From Deltaproteobacteria bacterium (GTDB lineage Bacteria > Desulfobacterota > Desulfarculia > Adiutricales > Adiutricaceae): DNA of 11,106 nt. The translations under genes and the position numbers were made by a program. Below the pieces are notes generated by a model. That model had not been told where the DNA came from and searched no databases. It was given only the letters and a program-made list of their open reading frames with translations. Positions 1 through 6,358 of this stretch are shown here, piece by piece. Numbering within the stretch: the first letter of the stretch is position 1; each line of letters begins with the position of its first letter. The DNA is taken from the NCBI GenBank assembly GCA_031257955.1, contig JAIRNQ010000331.1, positions 1 to 11,106 on the forward strand. The letters are read 5' to 3'.

Positions 1-104
1 TTTGGGCCCATTGTGAAAGGGGCGGTCTATCGCCATCGGGACAGACGGCGGGTTATAGGCCAGACGCTTAGACGAAGGGGAGGCCGTCTTAGAGCCGAAA
101 GGCG

Positions 105-131
105 GCCAACCGGTGACGGGAGACGGTTGGC
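105..131. other. Strong hairpin in the leader region before the first gene
   Basis: A perfect 8-bp inverted repeat (GCCAACCG at 105-112, CGGTTGGC at 124-131) encloses an 11-nt loop. No T-tract follows, so it is not a typical intrinsic terminator. The rest of 1-281 is GC-rich and shows no coding region I can support: the open frames here are low-complexity Arg/Gly/Pro-rich translations with no family signature, and one runs deep into the next gene in another frame. The hairpin could belong to the 3' end of an upstream transcript or to a 5' leader. Its role is unknown. Confidence 0.45.
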
Positions 132-281
132 GGGCCCCAGCGGTGCCAGCCATAACGGTAATCCGCCGGCCGCCCCGTCCGGGCACTGCCCAGGCTCATG
201 TTGTCCTCGTAGGGCAAAGAGGCCAGGACGAGAACTCCCTGGGCGCGTTGGGTTATATCATTATCTTTAAAGGAAGAGGCG

Positions 282-1193
282 ATGAAGAAGTTAAAACTTG
301 GCATGCATACCTATACTTTGCATCTCTGGGGCTTTGGGCAGATTTGGTTCTCGCCCGGCGGGGAAACTTACGACAAGGAATTCGACTTGGTCGCCCTGAT
401 GGACAAGTCGGTGGAATGGGGACTGGACGGGCTACACGTCACCGGGACGGATCTGGAGACCCGCGACGACAAACGGCTGGCGGAAATCGCCAAGGCGGCC
501 AAGGATCGGGGGCTCTACCTGGAATACAATTTTTCCCTAAACGAGGAAAGCGACAAGCGCATAAACGATACCTTCGCCAATGCCGCTTCGGTCTGCCATA
601 AGCTCGGAGGGGATTTGGCCAAGTGCAGCCTGGACATACGCAGAACTGGGCCCGTCTACGGTAGTTGCATGCGGCCAGACGTTATGCGCCAGCTGGCTGA
701 CATACACGACCAGGTTAAAGCCGCCCTCCCGGAGTACGATAAATACGGCGTCCGTCTGGCCATCGAAAACCACACCGAAACTTACGCCGACGAGATCCTC
801 TGGCTGGTCGACCAGATCAACCATCCCCTGGTTGGGGTCTGCCTGGACACGGTCAATTCCTTTCCCGTCCTGGAAGGTCCCGAGGTGGCCGTGGAAAAAC
901 TGGCCCCCAAAGCCATCTGCGTCCATTTTTGCGACCACAAACTGGATCGGGACGAATATGGGGCCAGGTTCCACGGGGTGGCCATAGGGGAAGGTGACAT
1001 CGACTGCGGTAAAATTCTCGATTTGCTCCGCCGGGTATCGCCCTTGGATCGGATCACCTTTGAGATTGAGTGGGATAAAGGCAACGATAGCTTGGAAGAG
1101 GCAAAAAAGAAAGAAATGGACGCTTGCCTCAGAAGCATTAAGTACTGCCGGGAAGTACTAAAAATCGGCCAAGAGGATAAACTCTTTGGATAA
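282..1193 (+). CDS. Sugar phosphate isomerase/epimerase-like TIM-barrel protein
   Basis: A 303-aa protein of the xylose isomerase-like TIM-barrel (AP endonuclease 2) superfamily, which holds sugar isomerases, epimerases and inosose dehydratases. Length is normal for the family. Seen in the sequence: an N-terminal beta strand KLKLGMHTYTL, then probable divalent-metal ligands in canonical order, E162 in the AIENH strand, D189 in VCLDTVNS, H215 in CVHFCDHK and E261 in TFEIEW. No signal peptide or membrane segment, so it should be cytosolic. The start is favoured by a purine-rich site (AGGAAGAGG, about 271-279) just upstream of ATG 282. It stands alone, 543 bp before a quaternary-amine transporter, with a repeat array between them. 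The substrate cannot be read from the sequence: the family is broad, so action on a carbohydrate or another hydroxylated small molecule is inference. Family assignment is firm, specific function is not. Confidence 0.85.
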   Translation: MKKLKLGMHTYTLHLWGFGQIWFSPGGETYDKEFDLVALMDKSVEWGLDGLHVTGTDLETRDDKRLAEIAKAAKDRGLYLEYNFSLNEESDKRINDTFANAASVCHKLGGDLAKCSLDIRRTGPVYGSCMRPDVMRQLADIHDQVKAALPEYDKYGVRLAIENHTETYADEILWLVDQINHPLVGVCLDTVNSFPVLEGPEVAVEKLAPKAICVHFCDHKLDRDEYGARFHGVAIGEGDIDCGKILDLLRRVSPLDRITFEIEWDKGNDSLEEAKKKEMDACLRSIKYCREVLKIGQEDKLFG

Positions 1194-1249
1194 TACCATA
1201 TTTAAAGTTTTAATGATTTAAATATTTACATATTAATAGTCAATTGGCC
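1194..1249. other. AT-rich patch with a weak inverted repeat after the first gene
   Basis: Immediately after the stop codon the composition drops sharply to almost pure A/T for about 45 bases, unlike anything else in the window. It contains the 8-bp inverted repeat TATTTAAA (1199-1206) and TTTAAATA (1217-1224) with a 10-nt loop. The stem has no G:C pair, so it is a poor terminator. The patch could be a promoter UP-element, a protein-binding site or an unwinding region, none of which is proven. Confidence 0.35.
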
Positions 1250-1579
1250 GCTTGGTCGTAAATCGACCCAAACGGCCACCCAAGACCATCCGGGATACTT
1301 AAGCCCGGTTACCTTCGCCGAGGCAATACCGCTTGGCCGTTAATCGTGCCCACGGAAGGCCAAAACCATCCGGGATACTTAAGCCCGGTTATCTTCGCCG
1401 AGGCAATACCGCTGGGCCGTTAATCGTGCCCACGGAAGGCCAAGACCATCCGGGAGACTTAAGCCCGGTTACCTTCGCCGAGGCAATACCGCTTGGCCGT
1501 TAATTGTGCCCACGGAAGGCCTAAACTGTCCGGGAGACTTAAGCCCGGTTATCTTCGCCGAGGCAATACCGCTTGGCCG
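1250..1579. repeat. Tandem repeat array, exact 80-bp period, about four copies
   Basis: The motif CGGGAKACTTAAGCCCGG begins at 1291, 1371, 1451 and 1531, giving an exact 80-bp period. Units 1291-1370 and 1371-1450 differ at three positions. The next unit differs at a few more, mostly near its 3' end. The last copy breaks off after about 49 bp at 1579. A diverged half-unit (about 1250-1290) precedes the first full copy. Each unit can form a hairpin CCGGG-N9-CCCGG around a central CTTAAG and a second one (GCCGAG pairing with CTTGGC, one G:T wobble). Because the units are near-identical and contiguous, without unique spacers, this is not a CRISPR array. An open frame of 83 codons crosses its end but resembles nothing known. 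It lies between the isomerase and the BCCT transporter gene. Confidence 0.93.
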
Positions 1580-1589
1580 GGCGTAAACC

Positions 1590-1618
1590 TTGAGCCCTCG
1601 GTCGAGTATACATATATC
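1590..1618 (+). promoter_or_regulatory. Possible sigma-70-type promoter for the BCCT transporter
   Basis: TTGAGC (1590-1595) and TATATC (1613-1618) are separated by 17 nt and match the -35 and -10 consensus at four of six positions each. The site lies just after the repeat array in a locally AT-rich stretch (TATACATATAT) and about 120 bp before the transporter start, leaving a long leader. Match quality is modest, so this is a candidate only. Confidence 0.3.
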
Positions 1619-1736
1619 GCTTCCCCTAAGTTAATGGCCGGACGGTTATGGTTCTGGCTAGAATCCCAAAGGTGGAAAGGAGTATTAAACAATCGTCAAA
1701 TAATCATTAACCATTCCATGCAAAAAGGATATACGC

Positions 1737-3278
1737 ATGAGTGAAAAAGCTAAAGGTGTGGATTACACGATATTTGGGGGAACGGCCATAATATACTTGG
1801 CTTTGTTTATCTTCATAATCAGCGTTCCCACCACCGCTGAGAAGGCCATTAGCGCCACCCTCAATTTTACCTTTAACAAATTGGGCTGGTTTTATCTGCT
1901 GGGCTGTACCTTTTTTTTGGTAAGCCTCTTGATTCTGGCTTTGGGGCCCACCGGAAAGATTAAGCTGGGACAGCCCGAGGACAAACCGGAGTACAGTTTC
2001 GTTAGCTGGATCGGCATGCTCTTCGGTGCCGGCATTGGCGTTGGCCTTCTGTATTTTGGCGTCAACGAACCCATGAGCCATTTCCTAAACTCGCCCTTCT
2101 TTGAAAACGGCACTCCCGCCGCCTCACCGGACGGCTTGCGCCTGACTTACGTCCACTGGGGCGTCCATCCCTGGGCCATGTATGTGTCCTCGGGCTTGGC
2201 CATAGCCTACTTCAAGTTCCGCCGGGGGCTGCCCAACCGTATCAGTTCCTGCTTTGAACCCATGCTGGGAAGGGATAACCTAAACGGAAAATTGGCCAAG
2301 GTCATTGACATCTTCGCCTTGGTGGCCACGCTTTGCGGTATCGCCACCTCCGTCGGTTTTGCCGCCACCCAGTTCTCCGCCGGCTTTACCCGCCAATACG
2401 GTATGGAAAACAGCCTCGTAGTCGTGGCCATAGTTATCCTCATTATCGGCACCGTGGCCACCATATCGGCCATGAAAGGCGTGGCCAAAGGCATCAAATA
2501 CATTAGCGACATGAACATGTGGCTGGTGTATATATTGATTATTTTCATGCTTATCGTAGGCCCCCGGGTCTTTAACATCAATCTCTTGCTTGAGGCGGTG
2601 GGCAAATACTTTAACCAACTGATCGCCACCAGCCTCTATACCGACGCTCCCGGAATCGTGGCCGAAAAAATGGGCTGGAACTGGGTTGGCGGTTGGACGG
2701 TCATGTACTTCGCCTGGTGGTTGGCTTTCGCCCCGTTCGTGGGCGGATTTTTGGCCGACATTTCCAAGGGTCGCACCATCAGGGAATTCATCCTTTCCTG
2801 CCTCTTGGCCCCGACCGTTCTATGCTTCGTCTGGTTCGCCTTCTTTGGCGGCACGGCCATAGAAGCCACCCTTACCGGGAAAATAACCCCGGAAGTGGCC
2901 CAGTCCATGGTCAGCAATTCGGACGAGTCGCTATTCATTATGCTCAGCGAGCTGCCCATATCGACCATCTCGATTGTCGTGGCCCTGACCATGTCCCTGA
3001 CCTTGATCATCACCTCGGTTAACTCCGGCACCTACGTCATGGGCGTCATGTCCAGCGGGGCCAATATGGCCGAGCCGACCCTGTGGATTCGGGGTTTCTG
3101 GGGCGCCTACATTTCCATCAACTCTCTCCTCTTCCTCTGGGTGGGGGGCATGCAAGCCCTACGAAACTCTTCGATGGTTGCGGCCTTTCCCTTCCTGATT
3201 ATTCTGATCTTGATGATAATCAACACCATGATAGCAATCAAGAAGGAGGAAAAGGCCAAAGAACTTGTCGTTACTTGA
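1737..3278 (+). CDS. BCCT-family betaine/carnitine/choline-type transporter
   Basis: A 513-aa integral membrane protein with the hydrophobic pattern of the 12-helix BCCT family (length typical). It imports quaternary ammonium compounds across the cytoplasmic membrane. Seen: the glycine-rich stretch GAGIGVG at 97-103 (the BetP TM3 region, of the Na+-coupled type rather than the CaiT antiporter type), followed by YFGVNEP; the TM4 aromatics W141, W146 and Y149, with the spacing of BetP W189/W194/Y197; and the family signature around 320-349 with W320, W327, W328 and ISKGRTIREF. The position that by alignment corresponds to BetP W377 is phenylalanine (F331). The N-terminal tail is short and the C-terminal tail only about 13 residues, so the long osmosensing extension of BetP is absent. 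This fits nutrient uptake rather than osmoregulation. An AAAGGAT site precedes ATG 1737. The methyltransferase gene follows after 172 bp, a pairing that suggests uptake of a methylated amine. Exact substrate unknown. Confidence 0.93.
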   Translation: MSEKAKGVDYTIFGGTAIIYLALFIFIISVPTTAEKAISATLNFTFNKLGWFYLLGCTFFLVSLLILALGPTGKIKLGQPEDKPEYSFVSWIGMLFGAGIGVGLLYFGVNEPMSHFLNSPFFENGTPAASPDGLRLTYVHWGVHPWAMYVSSGLAIAYFKFRRGLPNRISSCFEPMLGRDNLNGKLAKVIDIFALVATLCGIATSVGFAATQFSAGFTRQYGMENSLVVVAIVILIIGTVATISAMKGVAKGIKYISDMNMWLVYILIIFMLIVGPRVFNINLLLEAVGKYFNQLIATSLYTDAPGIVAEKMGWNWVGGWTVMYFAWWLAFAPFVGGFLADISKGRTIREFILSCLLAPTVLCFVWFAFFGGTAIEATLTGKITPEVAQSMVSNSDESLFIMLSELPISTISIVVALTMSLTLIITSVNSGTYVMGVMSSGANMAEPTLWIRGFWGAYISINSLLFLWVGGMQALRNSSMVAAFPFLIILILMIINTMIAIKKEEKAKELVVT

Positions 3279-3298
3279 GTTCGCTACCCGTGGGTGGG

Positions 3299-3391
3299 GG
3301 ACCCATCGGACTGGGTCCAGTCAAGCTTTCCGCAAAAGCTTGCCCGCCAGACCATTACCGGCGGCCCGTTGAGAGCCTATCGACTTATGGC
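3299..3391. other. Cluster of three hairpins between transporter and methyltransferase
   Basis: The 172-bp spacer holds three consecutive inverted repeats: GGACCCA-N6-TGGGTCC (3299-3318), AAGCTTT-N5-AAAGCTT (3323-3341), and a CCGCC/GGCGG pair just downstream (about 3343-3364). None is followed by a T-tract, so efficient intrinsic termination is unlikely. They may stabilise or process the mRNA between the two genes. Seen directly in the sequence; function is inferred. Confidence 0.5.
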
Positions 3392-3436
3392 CGCCGGCGA
3401 ACCATGATTCTCATGATTGACTTTACGTCGACAGAT

Positions 3437-3442
3437 AGGAGG
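3437..3442 (+). promoter_or_regulatory. Strong ribosome binding site of the methyltransferase gene
   Basis: AGGAGG sits eight bases before ATG 3451 and fixes the start. The upstream segment CCTATC (3376-3381) is complementary to GATAGG (3434-3439), which includes half of this site. A competing fold could therefore mask it. Confidence 0.75.
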
Positions 3443-3450
3443 TAAGTATT

Positions 3451-4902
3451 ATGGGGAGAGGTTTTTTAATTGATGAATTGCGTTTCACTCCCCGCATAGA
3501 AATTTTAAGCGACGCGCAGATGGATCGCTTCCACGACGCGGCTTTGGAAATCCTGGAGAGGATGGGCATTCGCATGACCCACCCCAAAGGTCTGGAGCTA
3601 CTGGACGCCGCCGGCTGCAAGGTCGTTAACAACCAAGTTTATTTTCCGCCCTGGGTGGTGGAAAAATACCTGGCCTTGGCCCCACACCGGCTGAGCCTGG
3701 GTAACCGCGACAACACCAGGGCCGTCCAGCTCGACGACCGTCGTTCCTACTTCGGCCCTACACTGGACTGCATCTTTTATCAGGATCCCGTAACCGAAGA
3801 GCGCTCCCCTTGCGACAGCAAGCACGTCAAGATCATGAGCCGGCTTTGCGACAAGCTCGATAACTATACCTGGAACATGACCTTGGGTTTGTGTAACGAC
3901 TATCCGCCGACCATGGCCGACAAGGTGGCCTCCCGGCTGGCCATTGAATTCTGCCGCAAGCCGACCGTCTGCTGCTGCGCCGACGTCAGGAGCTTGGAAC
4001 AGATCTACGAAATGGCCGTGCTCTGCCAGGGCGGGGTTGACGAGTTCGAGCGCCATCCCTACCTTCTCCATTTGGCCGATCCCGTTTCGCCGCTTCTGTA
4101 CTACGATCCGGTGGTGGCCAAGATGATCTACTGCGCCGAGAAGAAGATCCCGCTGATCAACTATCCCGGCATCCAAGCCGCCGGCACTTCCCCGGCCACC
4201 TTGGCCGGGACCATCGTCCAGGCCAGCGCCGAAGCCCTGTCGGGGCTGGTGCTGCACCAGATGGCCAACCCTGGCGCCCCCTTCATCTACGGGGCCTTCG
4301 CCACCATCATGGACATGCGAACCACCGTATTTTCTTACGGGGCCATTGAAATGGCCATGATGGTCGGGGCCATGGCCCAGATTGCCCAACGCTACCGGCT
4401 GCCTTTCTTCGGGACGGCAGGCTGTACCGACTCCCAGATGGTCGACCTTCAGGCCGCCGTGGAAGGCTCCCTCCAGGATCTGATCGCCTGCGGCGTCGGC
4501 GAGGGGCTCATTCACGACACCCACTGTTGGCTGGATCACGGAAGCACGGTCTCCCCGACCTATATGGTGCTTGGCCAAGAGATCCTCGGTATGGTTAAGC
4601 GGTTTATGGAAGGCGTCTCCATTACCGACGATAGCCTTGCCCTGGACATCATCGCCAAGGTCGGGTCGGGCGGAAATTTCTTGGTGGAAAAACACACCAT
4701 GAAAAACTTCAAAAACATGTTCTATTCCGATCTTTTCGACCGCCTACAGTATGAGAGCTGGCAGAACAAGGGCGGCAAGCTCATCGAACAGCGCCTCAAG
4801 GAAAAGACCGTTAAAGTGATTGAGTCGGAGGACGTCAATCCCCTGGATCCGGCCATCGTCAAAGAACTCGACGCCAGGCAGAAAAGCTGGGAGAAGTGGT
4901 GA
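3451..4902 (+). CDS. MttB-family (trimethylamine/quaternary amine) corrinoid-dependent methyltransferase, non-pyrrolysine type
   Basis: A 483-aa protein of the trimethylamine methyltransferase (MttB) superfamily, near the usual length of about 470-500 aa. Family features: the N-terminal segment LSDAQMDRFHDAALEILERMG (about 20-39), the YFGPTLDCIFY segment (100-110), a central TIM-barrel region with INYPG (237-240) and GAPFIYGAF (275-283), and the conserved GTAGCTDSQMVDLQAA (321-336). Archaeal MttB carries pyrrolysine at an in-frame UAG. This frame runs through with sense codons only, so it belongs with the non-Pyl homologues such as MtgB (glycine betaine), MtpB (proline betaine) and MtcB (carnitine). 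Members move a methyl group from a quaternary amine to a Co(I) corrinoid protein. No corrinoid protein, corrinoid:tetrahydrofolate methyltransferase or reactivator is in the window. The BCCT gene upstream supports a quaternary-amine substrate. Three successive cysteines (174-176) are unusual. Family is clear, substrate open. Confidence 0.92.
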   Translation: MGRGFLIDELRFTPRIEILSDAQMDRFHDAALEILERMGIRMTHPKGLELLDAAGCKVVNNQVYFPPWVVEKYLALAPHRLSLGNRDNTRAVQLDDRRSYFGPTLDCIFYQDPVTEERSPCDSKHVKIMSRLCDKLDNYTWNMTLGLCNDYPPTMADKVASRLAIEFCRKPTVCCCADVRSLEQIYEMAVLCQGGVDEFERHPYLLHLADPVSPLLYYDPVVAKMIYCAEKKIPLINYPGIQAAGTSPATLAGTIVQASAEALSGLVLHQMANPGAPFIYGAFATIMDMRTTVFSYGAIEMAMMVGAMAQIAQRYRLPFFGTAGCTDSQMVDLQAAVEGSLQDLIACGVGEGLIHDTHCWLDHGSTVSPTYMVLGQEILGMVKRFMEGVSITDDSLALDIIAKVGSGGNFLVEKHTMKNFKNMFYSDLFDRLQYESWQNKGGKLIEQRLKEKTVKVIESEDVNPLDPAIVKELDARQKSWEKW

Positions 4903-4925
4903 GACCTCTACCCGACGGGAACCGT

Positions 4926-5004
4926 TCCCGGGATCTTTTCCCGGGAGCGCCCCGTCCGGTTCGGTTAGCCAAAGGCTACCCAGCCGGCCGTAAGCAATAC
5001 GGCC
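4926..5004. other. Stem-loops after the methyltransferase gene
   Basis: Two perfect hairpins follow the stop codon closely: TCCCGGGA-N5-TCCCGGGA (4926-4946, each arm itself palindromic) and GGCCGTA-N5-TACGGCC (4986-5004). A smaller TAGCC-AAA-GGCTA element lies between them. No run of T follows either hairpin, so they are not classical intrinsic terminators. They may still mark the 3' end of the transporter-methyltransferase transcript by protecting it from exonucleases. Confidence 0.5.
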
Positions 5005-5039
5005 AAATGGGCCCGTAAGGGCCAAGACCAACTACCTTT

Positions 5040-5161
5040 GGGCCCGGCCACCCGGTCCGGGCCAAAGCGAATCGCCAAATTTTTCCGGGGATCGACCCGG
5101 ATAGGTGGGCCCGGCCACCCGGTTCGGGCCAAAGCGAATCGCCAAAATTTTCCGGGGATCG
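5040..5161. repeat. Duplicated 55-bp element, 67-bp period
   Basis: The block at 5040-5094 recurs at 5107-5161 with only about two substitutions, separated by 12 bp of unrelated sequence. Each copy begins with an inverted repeat (GGCCCGG paired with CCGGGCC in copy 1). In copy 2 one C is changed to T, which turns a G:C pair into a G:T wobble and keeps the stem. The remainder (AAAGCGAATCGCC, then an A/T stretch and CCGGGGATCG) is shared. It does not resemble the 80-bp repeat before the transporter, apart from the nearby short string GGCCAAGACCA at about 5020-5030, which both regions contain. No gene is supported here. Confidence 0.9.
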
Positions 5162-5185
5162 CCCACGGACAGGTTCCCAAATTCT

Positions 5186-5214
5186 CGGAACTTAGTTCCG
5201 TATAACGAAATTAT
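5186..5214 (+). promoter_or_regulatory. Perfect palindrome abutting a -10-like box, upstream of the oxidoreductase operon
   Basis: CGGAAC-TTA-GTTCCG (5186-5200) is a perfect 6-bp inverted repeat with a 3-nt centre. It is followed directly by TATAAC (5201-5206), five of six matches to a -10 box. A second inverted repeat, ATAA-N5-TTAT, spans 5202-5214. I see no good -35 at the expected distance. The layout suits an operator over a promoter core, possibly activator-dependent, about 80 bp ahead of the alpha-subunit start. This is inference from position and symmetry. Confidence 0.4.
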
Positions 5215-5276
5215 GTCTTAGACGCGGCCGCGACCGGTAAATATGGCCAGGTTCCCATTGGGCCTAGGCCATGGTT

Positions 5277-5280
5277 AGGA
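5277..5280 (+). promoter_or_regulatory. Ribosome binding site that decides the alpha-subunit start
   Basis: AGGA at 5277-5280 lies five bases before ATG 5286. The upstream in-frame ATG at 5271 has only an AGG two bases ahead of it, too close to serve. The five extra residues it would add (MVRTL) precede the conserved start of the family. Confidence 0.5.
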
Positions 5281-5285
5281 CCCTT

Positions 5286-6356
5286 ATGCCAGAAGAAACC
5301 TTATTTTTAAAAAACACGGAAACGTTTGCCGAAAGCATGGTCAGATGCGGGGTGCGCTTTCATTTCGCCTATCCCATCACCCCGGCTTCGGACGTCATGA
5401 AACACTCGGCGGTGATCCTCCCGGCCTTCGGCGGGCGCATGGTCCAGATGGAAAGCGAACTGGCCGTGGCCAACGCCTTGGCCGGCTGCGCCTGCACCGG
5501 AAGGCTCGGGGCCACCTCGACCTCCGGGCCGGGCATGAGCCTCATGCAGGAGACTATATCGTTTATGGCCGGGGCGGAGCTTCCTTGCCTAATGCTTGAC
5601 TCCATGCGGGTTGGGCCGGGCGATGGCGACATTATCGGGGCCCAGAGCAATTACTTCCAGGCTACCAGGGGAGGGGGCCATGGGGATTATCGGGTCATCG
5701 TCCTGGCCTTGGATTCCGGCCAGAGCGCCGTCGATCTCATGCCCACGGCCATAAAACTGGCCTACACCTACCGCACCCCGGTACTTTTCGTCATGGACGG
5801 GGTTACCGCCCAAATGACCGAAACCAGCACCTTCCCCGAACCCCATGATTACGCCTCGGAATTCGACACCTCCGGCTGGCGCTATACGGGCACCAAAGAC
5901 CACCCCAAGCGTTTCCTTCTGACCGGCAGTTATACCCACTCCCAGGGCTACGAGCTAAACGAGCGTCTGAGGGCCAAATACGAAATCATCAAGGAAAAGG
6001 AACAGAGATGGGAGGCCTGGGGGTTGGAGGACGCCGAGCTGTTGATCGTGGCCTTTGGCATCCAAGGTCGCATGGTCAGGGAGCTGGCGGCCAGGATGAG
6101 GGAGGAGAAGAAAAAGGTCGGCTACATCGTTCCCATAACCCTTTGGCCTTACCCGGACAAGGCTTTCGAGAAGCTTCCGAAAGAATTGAAACGAGTGTTG
6201 GTGGTCGAGATGAACCATGGCCAGATGCTCGACGACGTCCGTTTGGCCGTGAACGGTCGGGCCCCGACCAGTTTTTTGGGCAAAACCGGCGGAGACACGC
6301 CACTTTGCACCCTGGCCGAGATAAAGGCCGAGGCGGAAAGGCTTTTGGAGGCATGA
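5286..6356 (+). CDS. vorB: 2-oxoacid:ferredoxin oxidoreductase, alpha subunit (VorB/KorA type)
   Basis: The 356-aa alpha subunit of a four-subunit 2-oxoacid:acceptor oxidoreductase, which oxidatively decarboxylates a 2-oxo acid with CoA and passes electrons to ferredoxin. Family marks: FAYPITPASDVM (27-38), the glutamate-bearing QMESELAVANALAG (54-67), a Ser/Gly-rich TSTSGPGMSLMQE (77-89), GAELPCLMLDSMR (96-108) and GGGHGDYRVIVLA (129-141). The last two recall VorB (3-methyl-2-oxobutanoate) and KorA (2-oxoglutarate) more than the longer pyruvate enzymes. The pyrimidine-binding domain is N-terminal and the C-terminal transketolase-like domain (ELLIVAFGIQGRMVREL) follows. An alternative in-frame start lies at 5271. 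Its stop codon overlaps an ATG at 6353, and the beta gene follows at once, so the genes are translationally linked. Branched-chain or aromatic 2-oxo acids are plausible substrates, but specificity cannot be read reliably. Confidence 0.9.
   Translation: MPEETLFLKNTETFAESMVRCGVRFHFAYPITPASDVMKHSAVILPAFGGRMVQMESELAVANALAGCACTGRLGATSTSGPGMSLMQETISFMAGAELPCLMLDSMRVGPGDGDIIGAQSNYFQATRGGGHGDYRVIVLALDSGQSAVDLMPTAIKLAYTYRTPVLFVMDGVTAQMTETSTFPEPHDYASEFDTSGWRYTGTKDHPKRFLLTGSYTHSQGYELNERLRAKYEIIKEKEQRWEAWGLEDAELLIVAFGIQGRMVRELAARMREEKKKVGYIVPITLWPYPDKAFEKLPKELKRVLVVEMNHGQMLDDVRLAVNGRAPTSFLGKTGGDTPLCTLAEIKAEAERLLEA
6347..6351 (+). promoter_or_regulatory. Ribosome binding site that decides the beta-subunit start
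   Basis: GGAGG at 6347-6351, inside the last codons of the alpha gene, is seven bases before ATG 6359 but only one base before ATG 6353 (the ATGA overlap with the alpha stop). Spacing therefore favours 6359. Confidence 0.55.
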
Positions 6357-6358
6357 CC

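Noticed and set aside
105..131. Cobalamin riboswitch, suggested by a B12-box-like GGGAGAC near 117-123
   Set aside because: Only part of the B12 box matches, and the upstream conserved core elements of cobalamin riboswitches are absent. The hairpin explains the string, and the next gene is not an obvious B12 gene.
13..601. Two open frames in the first 600 bases
   Set aside because: Arg/Gly/Pro-rich translations with no recognisable motif. The longer one overlaps the well-supported isomerase in another frame.
1250..1579. CRISPR array
   Set aside because: The 80-bp units are contiguous and nearly identical throughout. There is no alternation of short repeats with unique spacers, and no cas gene.
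3598..4695. Long antisense open frame (365 codons) opposite the methyltransferase gene
   Set aside because: It mirrors the codon bias of the sense gene and its translation is low-complexity (Gly/His/Val-rich) with no motif. The sense frame has unmistakable family features.
3451..4902. Pyrrolysine (in-frame UAG) in the MttB homologue
   Set aside because: The frame contains only sense codons from start to its natural stop, and the 483-aa length already matches the family.
5589..5939. Antisense open frames across the alpha- and beta-subunit genes
   Set aside because: They are shadows of strongly conserved sense genes, with no motif of their own and no ribosome binding site of note.
6008..6352. 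Long N-terminal extension of the beta subunit
   Set aside because: This part overlaps the end of the alpha gene in another frame and translates to Gly/Arg-rich sequence. The conserved beta-subunit sequence begins only after 6353.
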